A DNA stretch of 64,000 nt from Blastopirellula marina DSM 3645 (GCF_000153105.1 NZ_CH672376.1:549092-613091); one strand, 5' to 3'; positions 44,073 through 53,487 are shown, counted from the stretch's first letter. Notes: generated by a model from the sequence alone, not told the origin. A program made the numbers and translations.

Positions 44073-45527
44073 ATGACCAGTGAGAAACCGCAGCCGACAA
44101 CCACCGACGCCGGGATTCCGGTGGCTAGTGACGAACATTCGCTAACCGTCGGAGCCGATGGGCCGATTGTGCTGCATGATCACTATCTGATCGAGCAGAT
44201 GGCGAATTTCAACCGCGAGCGGATCGCCGAACGACAGCCGCATGCCAAAGGCTCTGGCGCGTTTGGGCATTTTGAGGTGACGCACGACGTCAGCGCCTAT
44301 ACCAAAGCGGCTGTGTTTCAGCCGGGCGTGAAAACTGACACGTTGATTCGCTTTTCGACGGTGGCCGGTGAACGAGGGAGCCCCGATACATGGCGCGATC
44401 CCCGCGGTTTTGCGCTGAAGTTCTACACCACCGAAGGTAACTACGACATGGTGGGGAACAACACGCCGGTGTTCTTCATTCGCGATCCGATGAAATTTCA
44501 ACATTTCATCCGTTCGCAAAAGCGTCGCGCTGACAACGGTTTGCGTGATCATGATATGCAATGGGATTTCTGGTCGCTCTCGCCGGAGTCGGCTCATCAG
44601 GTCACATGGCTGATGGGGGATCGCGGGATTCCCAAGACCTGGCGCAACATGAACGGCTATTCGAGCCATACCTATATGTGGGTCAACGCGGCCGGTGAGC
44701 GGTTCTGGGTGAAGTACCATTTCCACACCGATCAGGGAAATGATTTTCTGACCCAGGACGAAGCGGTTCGCATCGCCGGCGAAGACGCCGACTATCATCG
44801 CCGCGATCTGTTCCAAGCGATCGAGCAGGGTAACTATCCCAGTTGGACGCTCCACATGCAGATCATGCCGTTTGAAGACGCGAAGACCTATCGCTTCAAT
44901 CCGTTTGATCTGACGAAAGTCTGGCCGCACAGCGACTATCCATTACAGGAAGTGGGCAAGCTCACGTTAAATCGGAACCCCACCGACTTCCATACCGAGA
45001 TCGAACAAGCGGCGTTCGAGCCGAACAATCTGGTCCCAGGGATCGGCGTCAGTCCTGATAAGATGTTGCTCGGCCGGATGTTCGCCTATGCCGATGCGCA
45101 TCGTGCTCGCATGGGAGTGAACTACAAGCAGGTCCCGGTCAATCGTCCCCAGTGCCCGGTGCATAGCTACAGCAAAGATGGCGCGCTGCGGATGGATAAC
45201 GTGACCGATCCGGTCTACGCGCCCAACTCGAAAGGGGGCCCGGCCGCCGATCCCACGCTGCATCCGGCCGCCGAAGTTTGGAGCGCCGACGGCGAGTTTG
45301 TGCATGCCGCCTATACGCTTCGCCCCGATGACGACGACTGGGGCCAAGCCGGAACTTTGGTGCGTGAAGTGATGGACGACGCCGCGCGGGACCGCTTGGT
45401 GTCAAACGTCGTCGGACACATTAAAGAAGGGGTCAAAGAGCCGGTGCTGGCCCGCGTTCTGGAGTATTGGCGCAACATCGACAAGACGATCGGCGATCGC
45501 ATCGCCAAGGGGGTCAGCGGCGGTTAG
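44073..45527 (+). CDS. katA: Monofunctional heme catalase, small-subunit clade
   Basis: A 484-residue catalase (2 H2O2 to 2 H2O and O2), the usual length of clade 3 enzymes. The catalytic His is H57 ([14 protein letters not shown]), the catalytic Asn N130 ([11 protein letters not shown]), and the proximal heme Tyr about Y339 in [34 protein letters not shown] contains the conserved heme-channel residues. No signal peptide. Monocistronic, followed by a strong terminator. Confidence 0.97.
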   Translation: MTSEKPQPTTTDAGIPVASDEHSLTVGADGPIVLHDHYLIEQMANFNRERIAERQPHAKGSGAFGHFEVTHDVSAYTKAAVFQPGVKTDTLIRFSTVAGERGSPDTWRDPRGFALKFYTTEGNYDMVGNNTPVFFIRDPMKFQHFIRSQKRRADNGLRDHDMQWDFWSLSPESAHQVTWLMGDRGIPKTWRNMNGYSSHTYMWVNAAGERFWVKYHFHTDQGNDFLTQDEAVRIAGEDADYHRRDLFQAIEQGNYPSWTLHMQIMPFEDAKTYRFNPFDLTKVWPHSDYPLQEVGKLTLNRNPTDFHTEIEQAAFEPNNLVPGIGVSPDKMLLGRMFAYADAHRARMGVNYKQVPVNRPQCPVHSYSKDGALRMDNVTDPVYAPNSKGGPAADPTLHPAAEVWSADGEFVHAAYTLRPDDDDWGQAGTLVREVMDDAARDRLVSNVVGHIKEGVKEPVLARVLEYWRNIDKTIGDRIAKGVSGG

Positions 45528-45549
45528 TCAACGGATTGAAACACTGCAG

Positions 45550-45589
45550 CGCTCCTGGTCGGAGAAATCCGGCCGGGAGCGTTTTTTTT
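45550..45589 (+). terminator. Intrinsic terminator of the catalase gene
   Basis: CGCTCCTGGTCGGA (45550-45563), GAAA loop, TCCGGCCGGGAGCG (45568-45581; two wobble pairs), then eight T. It lies 22 bp past the stop codon. Confidence 0.92.
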
Positions 45590-45634
45590 GCGCGGATCAA
45601 GTTTGAGGAAATCGCGTCGCAGCCCCGTTTCAGA

Positions 45635-45660
45635 TGGTCCGCACTCACAGCGGACCCTAC
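45635..45660 (-). repeat. Third copy of the GTAGGGTCCG-type hairpin element
   Basis: TGGTCCGCACTCACAGCGGA then CCCTAC: arms TGGTCCGC and GCGGACC(C), ending in CTAC (GTAG on the other strand). Related to the pair at 5-86. Confidence 0.65.
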
Positions 45661-45666
45661 GGCTCG

Positions 45667-45993
45667 TTAATCCTCTTCTTCATCTTCACCCCAGGTGATC
45701 ATGTCGCCGAAGCAGACTTCGCTCTTGCTGATCGCCTTTTCGCGGAGCGGCGCGTGGACGGCGATATCTTCCGGCGTCCAGTCGAACGTGTCGAACAAGA
45801 TGCACCACTCGATGTTGACCAGTTCCAGTTTCTGTTCGGCGATCGACGCTTCAAACAGCTTGACCGCTTCGTAGAAGTTGCCGGTCGGAACGAAGCAGTG
45901 GGTGAAGATGCCGGAGACTTCGGCCGGATTGAAGGCGCTGTCGGCGGTCGGTTTTAGCTCGACCATCAAAAAGTAAGTGCTCGGTTCAGACAA
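45667..45993 (-). CDS. Small acidic protein of unknown function
   Basis: A 108-residue soluble protein ending in an acidic tail (WGEDEEED). Segments include STYFLMVELKPTADSAFNPAE, THCFVPTGNFYEAVKLFEAS and NIEWCILFDTFDWTPEDI. Two Cys (about 33 and 64) are not paired in a known motif. I do not recognise the family. Its first codon appears to be TTG at 45993 with AAGGA about eight bases upstream, which is the best initiation signal available. It lies downstream of the TetR gene on the same strand (71 bp). Confidence 0.55.
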   Translation of the reverse strand: MSEPSTYFLMVELKPTADSAFNPAEVSGIFTHCFVPTGNFYEAVKLFEASIAEQKLELVNIEWCILFDTFDWTPEDIAVHAPLREKAISKSEVCFGDMITWGEDEEED

Positions 45994-46064
45994 CGGACAG
46001 ATCCTTCAGAGGTCGACAGGCGAATAACAATGCCGACATCGTAGCACTTGCCCACGCCGGTTGA

Positions 46065-46718
46065 CTACACGGCGTATTGCTTGAGGAACATCTCGACCGC
46101 AGATTGGATGATCCGTTCTTTTTCGGCCGCCGCCGGCATCGGTTCGATCCCAAAGACTTGCGGCCAGAAGGTAAACGCTTGCAGCAGCCCGCAAAATTGG
46201 GCGGCGGCGAACTCCGTGTCTTCCATTTGAAGTCGCCCTGCTGCGGACGCTTGCTCGAGCCAGCGAACCAATCGCACGCGAAAGCGTTTCTGATCGCCGA
46301 TCGTCTGCTGGGCCAAATGGGGCGACATCAAGAAACGCGAGAGGGTGACCCGTACGAGTCCCTGAAAGCTGCTGGAGGTGAACAGCTCGACCACATGCCG
46401 AGCGTTCTCCGCAAGTTGGTCGGCCAAGTTGCGGTCTGGTTCATGAGGAAAGTCCGGCAGCGATTCGGTCGTTTCGAGCAGCTCTTCGATAATCGCCAGA
46501 AAGAGCGCGTCTTTGCTCTCAAAATGGTTGTAGACCGTCCTTTTGCTGACTTCGGCGGTCTCGGCGATCCGGTTCATGCTGGTGTTGTCGAAGCCGCATG
46601 CTTCAAATTCTTTCACCGCAGCGGCCACGATCGCGGCTCGTTTGCGATCAGTCAGGCGGGATTCGGTGGGGAGCTCGACGGCCAAACTTACACCTTGGGG
46701 TTTACTTTTGCAGGGCAA
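46065..46718 (-). CDS. TetR-family transcriptional regulator of the RND pump
   Basis: A 217-residue repressor-type regulator. The N-terminal helix-turn-helix is MNRIAETAEVSKRTVYNHF, preceded by AAVKEFEACGFDNTS, typical of TetR; the C-terminal ligand domain has a final FCGLLQAFTFWPQVFG segment. It is divergent from the HlyD-RND genes with a palindrome in the 62-bp gap, the standard local-repressor arrangement. The first codon is TTG at 46718; the true start may be slightly downstream. The ligand is probably a substrate of the pump. Confidence 0.9.
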   Translation of the reverse strand: MPCKSKPQGVSLAVELPTESRLTDRKRAAIVAAAVKEFEACGFDNTSMNRIAETAEVSKRTVYNHFESKDALFLAIIEELLETTESLPDFPHEPDRNLADQLAENARHVVELFTSSSFQGLVRVTLSRFLMSPHLAQQTIGDQKRFRVRLVRWLEQASAAGRLQMEDTEFAAAQFCGLLQAFTFWPQVFGIEPMPAAAEKERIIQSAVEMFLKQYAV

Positions 46719-46722
46719 CGCT

Positions 46723-46748
46723 TAAACTATACCGATCGGTTTACTTTT
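46723..46748. promoter_or_regulatory. TetR-type operator
   Basis: A perfect core palindrome ACCGATCGGT (46731-46740) is embedded in a longer imperfect one: 10 of 13 bases per half match. It lies between the divergent TetR and HlyD starts, where it could repress both. Site by inspection; binding is inferred. Confidence 0.7.
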
Positions 46749-46780
46749 CGGCAAATCCGCTGACAAACTAAGGCAATCTT

Positions 46781-48517
46781 ATGGCCTTTACTCGCAGTTT
46801 AACGCATATATCGGCTTTCGTCTCCTTGGTTGGTCTCTTGGTGGGGGGGCTTTCGGGCTGCTCGCCGCAGGCCGAAACTGCGGAAGTTCATAAACCGCCG
46901 CGTCCCGTTTCGACGATCACGCTGAATGCAACGCGACCTGGAATCGCTTCGGAGGTAACCGGATCGGTCGTTTCTTGGAAAACCGAGCAGATTGGTTTTG
47001 AGGTCGACGGCCGCGTTCGTCAGGTGATTGAGCCGAACGAACAGATCGAAGGGCGCTTGGTCGCCCAAAATGGCCAGTCGCAGTTACTTGCGGAAGGGAC
47101 CCCGCTGGCCCGGTTGGATGACGAACGCTTTCAGATCGCCGTGCTGTCGGCGAAGGCCGCCGTCGAAGTGGCTCGCCGGCAGATCGAGGCCGTCCAAGTA
47201 GATATCGAACAGCGAATTCCGGCCAGCATCGCCGCGGCCGAAGCGGAGAAGCAGCTTGCCGCGATTGAGATGGCTCGCACGCAAAAGCTGTTTGACAAAT
47301 CGGCCAGCACCCAGGCGGCGCTCGATCAAGCGATCACGACGATGGCGACTGCCGAAGCGAACGTCGCGCGCGCCAAAGCCGAGCTCTCCTCACGACAAGC
47401 GGAAGTTCGTTCGTTGGAAGCCCAATCGTTGCAAGCCGAACAACAGTTGGCCGATGCGGAGCGTAATTTAGAAGATGTCGTGCTCTACAGCTCGTTTCGC
47501 GGACAGGTCGCCGAGACGCATGTGCTGCCGGGCAGCTACGTCAAAGCAGGCGATCCGGTGATCACGGTGCAGCTGATGGATCCCGTCTCGATCGAGTTTG
47601 AGCTGTCCGCCGCGGCGTCGCGCAAATTTCAACATGGCGATTCGCTGCGGATCTATACGATCAATCCTGGCCAACCGCGGAAAGAGCTATGCGGCTTTGT
47701 CTATCTGACCGACGCCGTCGCCGATTCGCAGACGCGCACCTTTACGGTCAAGTTGCTGGCTCGTAACGAAGAAGTGCAAATGACGCCGCCGATGGAGTTG
47801 GATGGATACCCCGTGGCGCGGACTGTCGATCTTTGGCCGCTGAACATCGGCCCCGTTTTGAGCGGTGACCAACGTCTGTTTGTCGAAGAAGAATCGATTC
47901 ATCATGACTCGCAAGGCGCCTTCGTTTGGAAAGCGACCAATCGGCATATGGGGGAAATTTCCGAAAACAAAAACCGCGTGCTGACGGTCGAGAAGATTCG
48001 CGTCGACGCTCAGTCGGTCAGCGTGCCGTTTTTAGGAAACTGGAACTTTGTGCCGGTCACGATTCGCAGCGATCAAAACTTTGATCCAGAGCGGGATTTG
48101 ATCGCCGGCAAGATGATCGTCGAGGGACAAGAAGTCGACGATTGGAACGGCGATAAGTTGCTCTACGATCGCGGCGGCTGGCTGTTGCGGCCAGGGGATC
48201 TGGTGCGCGTCGAACTCTCGGAAGAATCGGCGGGGAGCGGGTTGTATGTCCCGATGAAAGCGCTGCGGCACGCCAGCGGTCAGGCGTCGGTCTTTGTCGT
48301 AGATCGATCCACGCCGGATCGCCCCCTCGCGCGCGAAGTGCCGGTCACGATTGCGACGGCTGACGCGGCGTTGCGACAAGACGCCGCGCTGCAGCGGATT
48401 GAACCGGTCAAGTCCGGGACCTTGGCGGCCGGCGCACAATTGATCGTCGAAGGAGTCCATTATCTGGTCGATGGCGATGAGATCGTGTTGATCAAGAAAC
48501 CGGGAGCCGCCCAGTGA
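46781..48517 (+). CDS. HlyD/MFP-type periplasmic adaptor of an RND efflux system
   Basis: A 578-residue lipoprotein adaptor. The signal ends in LSGC (Cys 27), so it is probably inner-membrane anchored via lipid. It has a biotinyl-lipoyl half (WKTEQIGFEVDGRVRQVIEP), a long coiled-coil hairpin (about residues 135-235, RQIEAVQVDIEQRIPASIAA to AEQQLADAERNLEDVVLYSS), the second lipoyl half (FRGQVAETHVLPGSYVKAGD) and a beta-barrel part. The C-terminal ~200 residues are longer than usual for AcrA-like proteins. AAGG precedes ATG 46781. Its stop codon overlaps the RND start (GTGA). Confidence 0.92.
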   Translation: MAFTRSLTHISAFVSLVGLLVGGLSGCSPQAETAEVHKPPRPVSTITLNATRPGIASEVTGSVVSWKTEQIGFEVDGRVRQVIEPNEQIEGRLVAQNGQSQLLAEGTPLARLDDERFQIAVLSAKAAVEVARRQIEAVQVDIEQRIPASIAAAEAEKQLAAIEMARTQKLFDKSASTQAALDQAITTMATAEANVARAKAELSSRQAEVRSLEAQSLQAEQQLADAERNLEDVVLYSSFRGQVAETHVLPGSYVKAGDPVITVQLMDPVSIEFELSAAASRKFQHGDSLRIYTINPGQPRKELCGFVYLTDAVADSQTRTFTVKLLARNEEVQMTPPMELDGYPVARTVDLWPLNIGPVLSGDQRLFVEEESIHHDSQGAFVWKATNRHMGEISENKNRVLTVEKIRVDAQSVSVPFLGNWNFVPVTIRSDQNFDPERDLIAGKMIVEGQEVDDWNGDKLLYDRGGWLLRPGDLVRVELSEESAGSGLYVPMKALRHASGQASVFVVDRSTPDRPLAREVPVTIATADAALRQDAALQRIEPVKSGTLAAGAQLIVEGVHYLVDGDEIVLIKKPGAAQ

Positions 48518-51500
48518 ACTATCTGCCAGAATTCGCGATCAAACGGCCGACGGTCGTCGTCTCGATCGTGCTGATGACCGTCATCTGGGGCGTCGTCAGT
48601 TTTATGACGATGCCGCGCCGTGAAGACCCCGACTTTACGATCAAGGTTTGCGTCGTCGCGACCCGTTGGACCGGGGCTTCGGCTCAAAAGATCGAAGAGT
48701 TAGTCACTGATCCGCTGGAAGAAGCGATTGACGGCCTGGAAGAAGTGAAGCTGATTCGCTCGAATTCTAGCAACGGACTCTCAACGATCTTTGTCGAGCT
48801 GGAAGATGCGCTGCCGGGAAACAAAGTCGACGACACGTGGGACAAGGTTCGCGCTCGCGTTCGGAATGTCCCGATGCCGGAGCCGAACATCACGCCGTAC
48901 GTGAATGACGAGTTCACCGATACGAACATCATCTTGTTCGCGGTGCATCAAAAGCCGCTTAACGGCGCCGCCGAAATTGACCCGGCGTACGCTTACTCGC
49001 CGCGCGACTTGGATCTTTTCTCGGAGCAGATTCGAGACGAACTGCGACTGTTGCCAGGCGTGGCCAAAGTCGACCGGTTCGGCGTTTTGGAAGAAGCGAT
49101 CTATATCGAAACCGACGCGGGAACCTGGTCGAAGCTGCAGTTGACCTCGTCGCAATTGAAGTCGCTGGTCGAAGCGCGCAACATTGTTGCGCCCGGCGGC
49201 ACGATCGACGCCGATGACGGGCGATTTTATGTCAAACCGGGTGGTGAACTCGACGCGGTCCAGGAACTCGATTCGATCATCGCGGCCCTGTCGCCCACCG
49301 ATAGCGGCGCCAACCATGTCTATCTCGAAAGTCTCGGTCTGAGCGTCCGTCGCGATTATCTTGACCCGCCGCCGCTGATTTGCCGTTACGGCGACAACGA
49401 ACTGGAACAATCCGCAGTAGTGGTCGCCGTGACGATGAAGTCGGGCTCGAACATCATTGAGATTTGCGATTCGGCCAAAGCCAAAGTTGCTCAAATGCAG
49501 AACGTCGTCGGCTCGTTGCCGCCGGACTTGGGCGTGACGATCATTTCGGATCAGTCCGACAGCGTGAAAGGGCGAATTCGGGATGTGATCGTCAACATCA
49601 TCGAAGCGATCTTGATCGTGATCGTCTTGGTCTATCTGGTGGTCGGATTTCGTACGGCGGCGGTGATGGCGGCGAACATTCCGTTTGTCGTGCTGTCGTC
49701 CATCGGCGTGATCACGTTGTTTGACGTGCAGTTAGAGCAAATGTCGCTAGCCTCGATGATCATCGCGTTGGGACTATTGGTGGACAACGCCGTTCAGATT
49801 TGCGATCAGGCCCGCACCAATCAAATGGCGGGCATGTCGCCAACCGCCGCCGCAGTCGCGGGCGCGCAGATGTTGGGCGCGTCGATGCTGAACGGCACGT
49901 TGACGACGATCGCCGCATTTGTGCCGATGTTGATTGCGCTGGATGGCGCCAATCGCGAGTTCATCTACGGCTTGCCGGTCACCTTGTCGGTCATGCTGGG
50001 GATCAGTTGGATCTTGGCGATGACTTTTTGCGTCATCCTGGCCGCAGCTTTTATCCGAGCGCCCAAAGATCCAGCGAAGCCGACCGCGCCGATTCCGCGG
50101 CTGATGGTCTGGTGCGCCGCGCGATTTCGCCGCGGAGGACGACCGCAGGGAGAAGGGCAGGGGATCGTCTACGCGACCTACGCATTGCTCGGCCGGTTCG
50201 CTTTACGGTTCAAGTTTGCGACGATTGGGTTCGCAGTGTTGATGTTGATTTTGGCGATGCGGTTGCCGGTTGGTAGCGAATTCTTTCCGCTGACCGAACG
50301 TGACCAATTTGTGGTAGAAATCTGGTTGCCGGAAATCGCGACGATCCAGCAGACCGACGCCGTCGCGAAAGAAGTCGAAGCGATGATTCGCGAGCTCTCT
50401 CCGTATGTTGACGCCGAAGGAAATCAACGCGAACGCATGGCTGCCATGCGCACCTTGGTGGGTGGAGGAGGTTCGCGCTGGTATCTGTCGTGGGAACCGG
50501 AGCCGCGTAAGCCGAACTACGCGGAAATTTTGATTCACACGACCGACGGAAAGTTGACGCACGAGTTTGCCGAAAAGTTGCGAGCGGTCTCGAAGCGGGG
50601 GGATGAGCAACTCGGTTTGCAACCGATTGTGGGCGCGCGTGTCGTGCCGATCGAGCTGTTCTTGGGGCCACCGGCCGATCCCGTCGTGCTGCGCGTGGTC
50701 GGAGACGGATTCGCCGATATGAAGCGACTGCATCGAGCGGCGGATCAGGTCAAGTCGATGGTCGAAGCGGAGCCGGAGACGTGGGACGTCAACGACTCGT
50801 GGGGCGTCGAAGGTTACCAGCTGCAAGTCGACGTCGATTCTGACAAAGCGAGCTTGTCGCGTGTCGGCAACTCGCAGATCGCGGAGACGCTTAATGCCTT
50901 TTATTCGGGACGTTTGCTGACCACCTTCCGCGAAGGGGATCATCAGGTGCCGGTTTACTTTCGCCTGCGGCCCGAGGGACGGCGCTCGATCGCCGATATC
51001 GAATCGGCCTATGTCGAAGGAGACGCCGGGAAAATTCCGCTCTCGGCGGTCGCGACCATCTCGGCGACCTGGGAGCCGGCGATGATCGACCGTCGTGATA
51101 TGAACCGGACGATTGAAGTTCGTTCACGCGTGGAGCCAGGAGCGTCAGGCAACGACATCACGATGCGCGTGATGAACTCGCCAGAGATGAAAGAGCTGAT
51201 AGCGCAGTTGCCGCCAGGCTTTCGCGTCGAGATCGGCGGCGCCATGGAAGAGTCGATGAAGGCCCAAGGGAAGATGCTTAAATCGTTTGGGCTATCGTTT
51301 GTGGTCATCGTGCTGCTGTTGATCATTCAGTTCAATAGTTTGTCCAAGATGCTGGTGATCGTCGGCACGTTGCCGCTGGCGATGATCGGATCAATCTTTG
51401 GGCTTTGGATCACGTCCAATCCGCTCGGCTTTATGCCGCAGTTGGGCGTACTGTCGCTGTTTGGCATCGTGCTGAACGCCGGGATCATCTTTATGGAGTT

Positions 51501-51834
51501 CGCCGATATCGTCATTCGCGAGCGAGCTGAAAAAGCGACTGGCGGTCCCATTCTTGGTTTGACGAAAGCCGAGTTTCGCGACGCTTTGGTCGAAGCAGGC
51601 CGCCAACGTTTGATGCCGATCTTTTTGACCACGGCGACGACGGTAGGCGGTTTGTTGCCACTAGCGCTAGCCGGCGGTCCGCTGTGGGAGGGGATGGCCT
51701 GGCTGATGATCTATGGCCTGATGGTCGCGACGCTGTTGACGTTGTTCGTCATACCGGCCTTGTACGCCGTGGTGATCGAGACCTTCGGACTGCGCCCGTT
51801 CGTGAAAGATGAGACGCCAGCGCCCAGTAGTTAA
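48514..51834 (+). CDS. RND-family efflux transporter (HAE-type)
   Basis: A 1106-residue inner-membrane pump with 12 helices in two halves. FAIKRPTVVVSIVLMTVIWG is the first helix and PRREDPDFTIK the conserved start of the porter domain. Helix 4 reads LGLLVDNAVQICDQ, where AcrB has VDDAIV: one of the two proton-relay Asp residues is replaced by Asn. The second porter loop, the central funnel region and the ending QLGVLSLFGIVLNAGIIFMEFADIVIRE are intact. GTG start at 48514 overlaps the adaptor stop by 4 nt. With the adaptor it needs an outer-membrane partner, which is not in the window. Confidence 0.93.
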   Translation: MNYLPEFAIKRPTVVVSIVLMTVIWGVVSFMTMPRREDPDFTIKVCVVATRWTGASAQKIEELVTDPLEEAIDGLEEVKLIRSNSSNGLSTIFVELEDALPGNKVDDTWDKVRARVRNVPMPEPNITPYVNDEFTDTNIILFAVHQKPLNGAAEIDPAYAYSPRDLDLFSEQIRDELRLLPGVAKVDRFGVLEEAIYIETDAGTWSKLQLTSSQLKSLVEARNIVAPGGTIDADDGRFYVKPGGELDAVQELDSIIAALSPTDSGANHVYLESLGLSVRRDYLDPPPLICRYGDNELEQSAVVVAVTMKSGSNIIEICDSAKAKVAQMQNVVGSLPPDLGVTIISDQSDSVKGRIRDVIVNIIEAILIVIVLVYLVVGFRTAAVMAANIPFVVLSSIGVITLFDVQLEQMSLASMIIALGLLVDNAVQICDQARTNQMAGMSPTAAAVAGAQMLGASMLNGTLTTIAAFVPMLIALDGANREFIYGLPVTLSVMLGISWILAMTFCVILAAAFIRAPKDPAKPTAPIPRLMVWCAARFRRGGRPQGEGQGIVYATYALLGRFALRFKFATIGFAVLMLILAMRLPVGSEFFPLTERDQFVVEIWLPEIATIQQTDAVAKEVEAMIRELSPYVDAEGNQRERMAAMRTLVGGGGSRWYLSWEPEPRKPNYAEILIHTTDGKLTHEFAEKLRAVSKRGDEQLGLQPIVGARVVPIELFLGPPADPVVLRVVGDGFADMKRLHRAADQVKSMVEAEPETWDVNDSWGVEGYQLQVDVDSDKASLSRVGNSQIAETLNAFYSGRLLTTFREGDHQVPVYFRLRPEGRRSIADIESAYVEGDAGKIPLSAVATISATWEPAMIDRRDMNRTIEVRSRVEPGASGNDITMRVMNSPEMKELIAQLPPGFRVEIGGAMEESMKAQGKMLKSFGLSFVVIVLLLIIQFNSLSKMLVIVGTLPLAMIGSIFGLWITSNPLGFMPQLGVLSLFGIVLNAGIIFMEFADIVIRERAEKATGGPILGLTKAEFRDALVEAGRQRLMPIFLTTATTVGGLLPLALAGGPLWEGMAWLMIYGLMVATLLTLFVIPALYAVVIETFGLRPFVKDETPAPSS

Positions 51835-51855
51835 GAAATACGAAGGAAGGGACTA

Positions 51856-51919
51856 ACGCTCGTTGCGACGAGCGTACCGGAAAAGGCTTGCATCATGGCC
51901 TCGATGCAAGCCTTTTTTA
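51856..51919 (+). terminator. Tandem hairpins and intrinsic terminator after the RND operon
   Basis: First hairpin: ACGCTCGT-TGCG-ACGAGCGT (51856-51875, perfect 8 bp). Second: AAGGCTTGCATC (51883-51894), 8-nt loop, GATGCAAGCCTT (51903-51914, perfect 12 bp), then a T-rich run ending TTTATT. The second is a strong rho-independent terminator. Confidence 0.9.
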
Positions 51920-51934
51920 TTCCTGCTTCTCCTT

Positions 51935-51969
51935 CTTCGTAGCCCGAAGCGCAAGCGAGGGCTACGAAG
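51935..51969. repeat. Complete palindromic GTAGCCC...GGGCTAC element
   Basis: CTTCGTAGCCC and GGGCTACGAAG are perfect 11-bp arms around GAAGCGCAAGCGA. This is the most complete copy of the GCGCAAGCGA family in the window; GTAG forms part of the stem foot. Confidence 0.75.
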
Positions 51970-52003
51970 AATGTTGGTGCGCAGTCCAGCGGTGGGCTCC
52001 ATA

Positions 52004-52040
52004 AAAAAAGGAGGGCGTGCCGAAGCATGCCCTCCTTTTT
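52004..52040. terminator. Bidirectional intrinsic terminator
   Basis: GGAGGGCGTGC (52010-52020), CGAA loop, GCATGCCCTCC (52025-52035; one wobble), with A-tract before and T-tract after. It serves the leftward gene ending at 52064 and the rightward RND operon. Confidence 0.88.
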
Positions 52041-52063
52041 CTAGCGTCGGCTTGGGCAGCGCG

Positions 52064-53188
52064 CTATTTCTTTTCCTGGCAATCGGCCAGAGCCAGCAGA
52101 GCGAACGAGGTCGCCAGGTTGGCGTCTCCTTCGAGCCATTGCGTGTTGCTGTTGGCCCACGAGCCGTCCTCTTTTTGGCGTTTGGCCAGTTCGGCCAGCA
52201 GTTCTTTGCGCCAATCATGAGCGACGCCGGACGCGTCGGTGATCGTCGGTTGTCCCAATGCGTCGAGCGACTTGGCGAACGTTTGGTAGTAATAGAAAAC
52301 GCCGGCCTGACCCATGCCGGGATTGGCCGTGACGTCGAAGTTTTTCTGGATGTACTTGAGCACCGCTTTCACACGCGGGTCATCTTTGTCGACGCCGGCA
52401 TAGATCATGCTCTTCAGCCCGGCGTAACCCATGGAGCCATAGCTTCGCAGCCCGCCGTCCGGCGTCCCGCGATCTCCCTGATCGCCGCTCACCGCCGGAG
52501 TGTAGTAGAAGCCGCCGTCGTTCACTTTGCCGGCGAACTTGGTCGTGTTGTATTCGCTTTCCAGGTTTTGGCAGCGACTGACGAAGACGAGCGCCTTTTG
52601 AATCGCTTCGTCCTCTTTATCGGCGCCGCTTGAAACGAGCGCGTCCATCAGAAATGCGGTGTTCGACAAGTCGGGGCGCGTTTTGCCGCTATAGCCTGAT
52701 CCGCCGTAGTTGACCTCTTCTTCCCCGACCCCATCGGTGTCAGTGATCTGCACGCCGCGAACAAACTGTTCGGCGTTTTTGACGATCGTGTCGTACTTGC
52801 CGTCGGTGTTCGCTTTGTTGAAGCACATCAATGCGATGCAGGTTTCGTAATTCTTGAGCCGTCCATTGGCCGCGTAGACGCCGCCATCATCGTGGACCGC
52901 TTTTTCGAGATAGGCGAGGCTTTTGGCGATCTGCGGATCATTGGGGCTGCGACCATGTTCGAGCAGGGCCAGCGTCGCGATGGCGGTCGGGCCGATGCCG
53001 ACTTGCGAGCTGTAGGAACCGTCGTCCGCCTGATTGGAGGAGAGGAACTTCACCCCTTTGGCGACAACCGCGTCATAGTCGGCGTCGGCCGCTCTGGCGC
53101 TGCGGAGCGAGCCAAACGCCAAGGTGACGACCAACAGCGGCACAACGGCGCTGAGAAACTTGTGACAAGCCGAGGGGTTCACCAACAT
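52064..53188 (-). CDS. Secreted squalene-cyclase/prenyltransferase-fold protein
   Basis: A 374-residue exported alpha/alpha-toroid protein. Signal peptide FLSAVVPLLVVTLAFGSLRS. Repeats typical of the fold follow: GVKFLSSNQADDGSYSSQVG, DDGGVYAANGRLKNYET, DGGLRSYGSMGYAGLKSMIY and KRQKEDGSWANSN. No catalytic Asp motif of a true cyclase is evident, so it is likely structural or binding. ATG 53188 is preceded by GGAG with a six-base spacing; ATG 53200 is the alternative. It is a domain relative of the first part of the DUF4159 protein at 34315. Confidence 0.82.
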   Translation of the reverse strand: MLVNPSACHKFLSAVVPLLVVTLAFGSLRSARAADADYDAVVAKGVKFLSSNQADDGSYSSQVGIGPTAIATLALLEHGRSPNDPQIAKSLAYLEKAVHDDGGVYAANGRLKNYETCIALMCFNKANTDGKYDTIVKNAEQFVRGVQITDTDGVGEEEVNYGGSGYSGKTRPDLSNTAFLMDALVSSGADKEDEAIQKALVFVSRCQNLESEYNTTKFAGKVNDGGFYYTPAVSGDQGDRGTPDGGLRSYGSMGYAGLKSMIYAGVDKDDPRVKAVLKYIQKNFDVTANPGMGQAGVFYYYQTFAKSLDALGQPTITDASGVAHDWRKELLAELAKRQKEDGSWANSNTQWLEGDANLATSFALLALADCQEKK

Positions 53189-53487
53189 ACGATTCTCCAT
53201 GGGATGTGACAGAGCAGGGGGCCATGTGATTACAACTGGCCAGGATAGCAATTGCCGCGCCAAGCCGATTATCCGTTACAAAGCGGCGATATCGTCGGAC
53301 CGCTTGCTTCTCTATTTGTACCTTGATTTCGGGCGTGGGTATCGGTTGTCGGCGGATTCGACATGTATGTCGGTTTATCCGTCAGCAGGGGAGGTTCAAT
53401 TTTTTGCCGCCGCTGCTCGGCGTGACCTAAAATAGAGAACCCTCTGGGGGGAACCTGCGCTTTTTTGCTACCTCGGAAAGTAGAACC

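Noticed and set aside
46543-46763. Short rightward frames over the TetR gene
   Set aside because: Antisense to a gene with a full TetR helix-turn-helix and no independent support.
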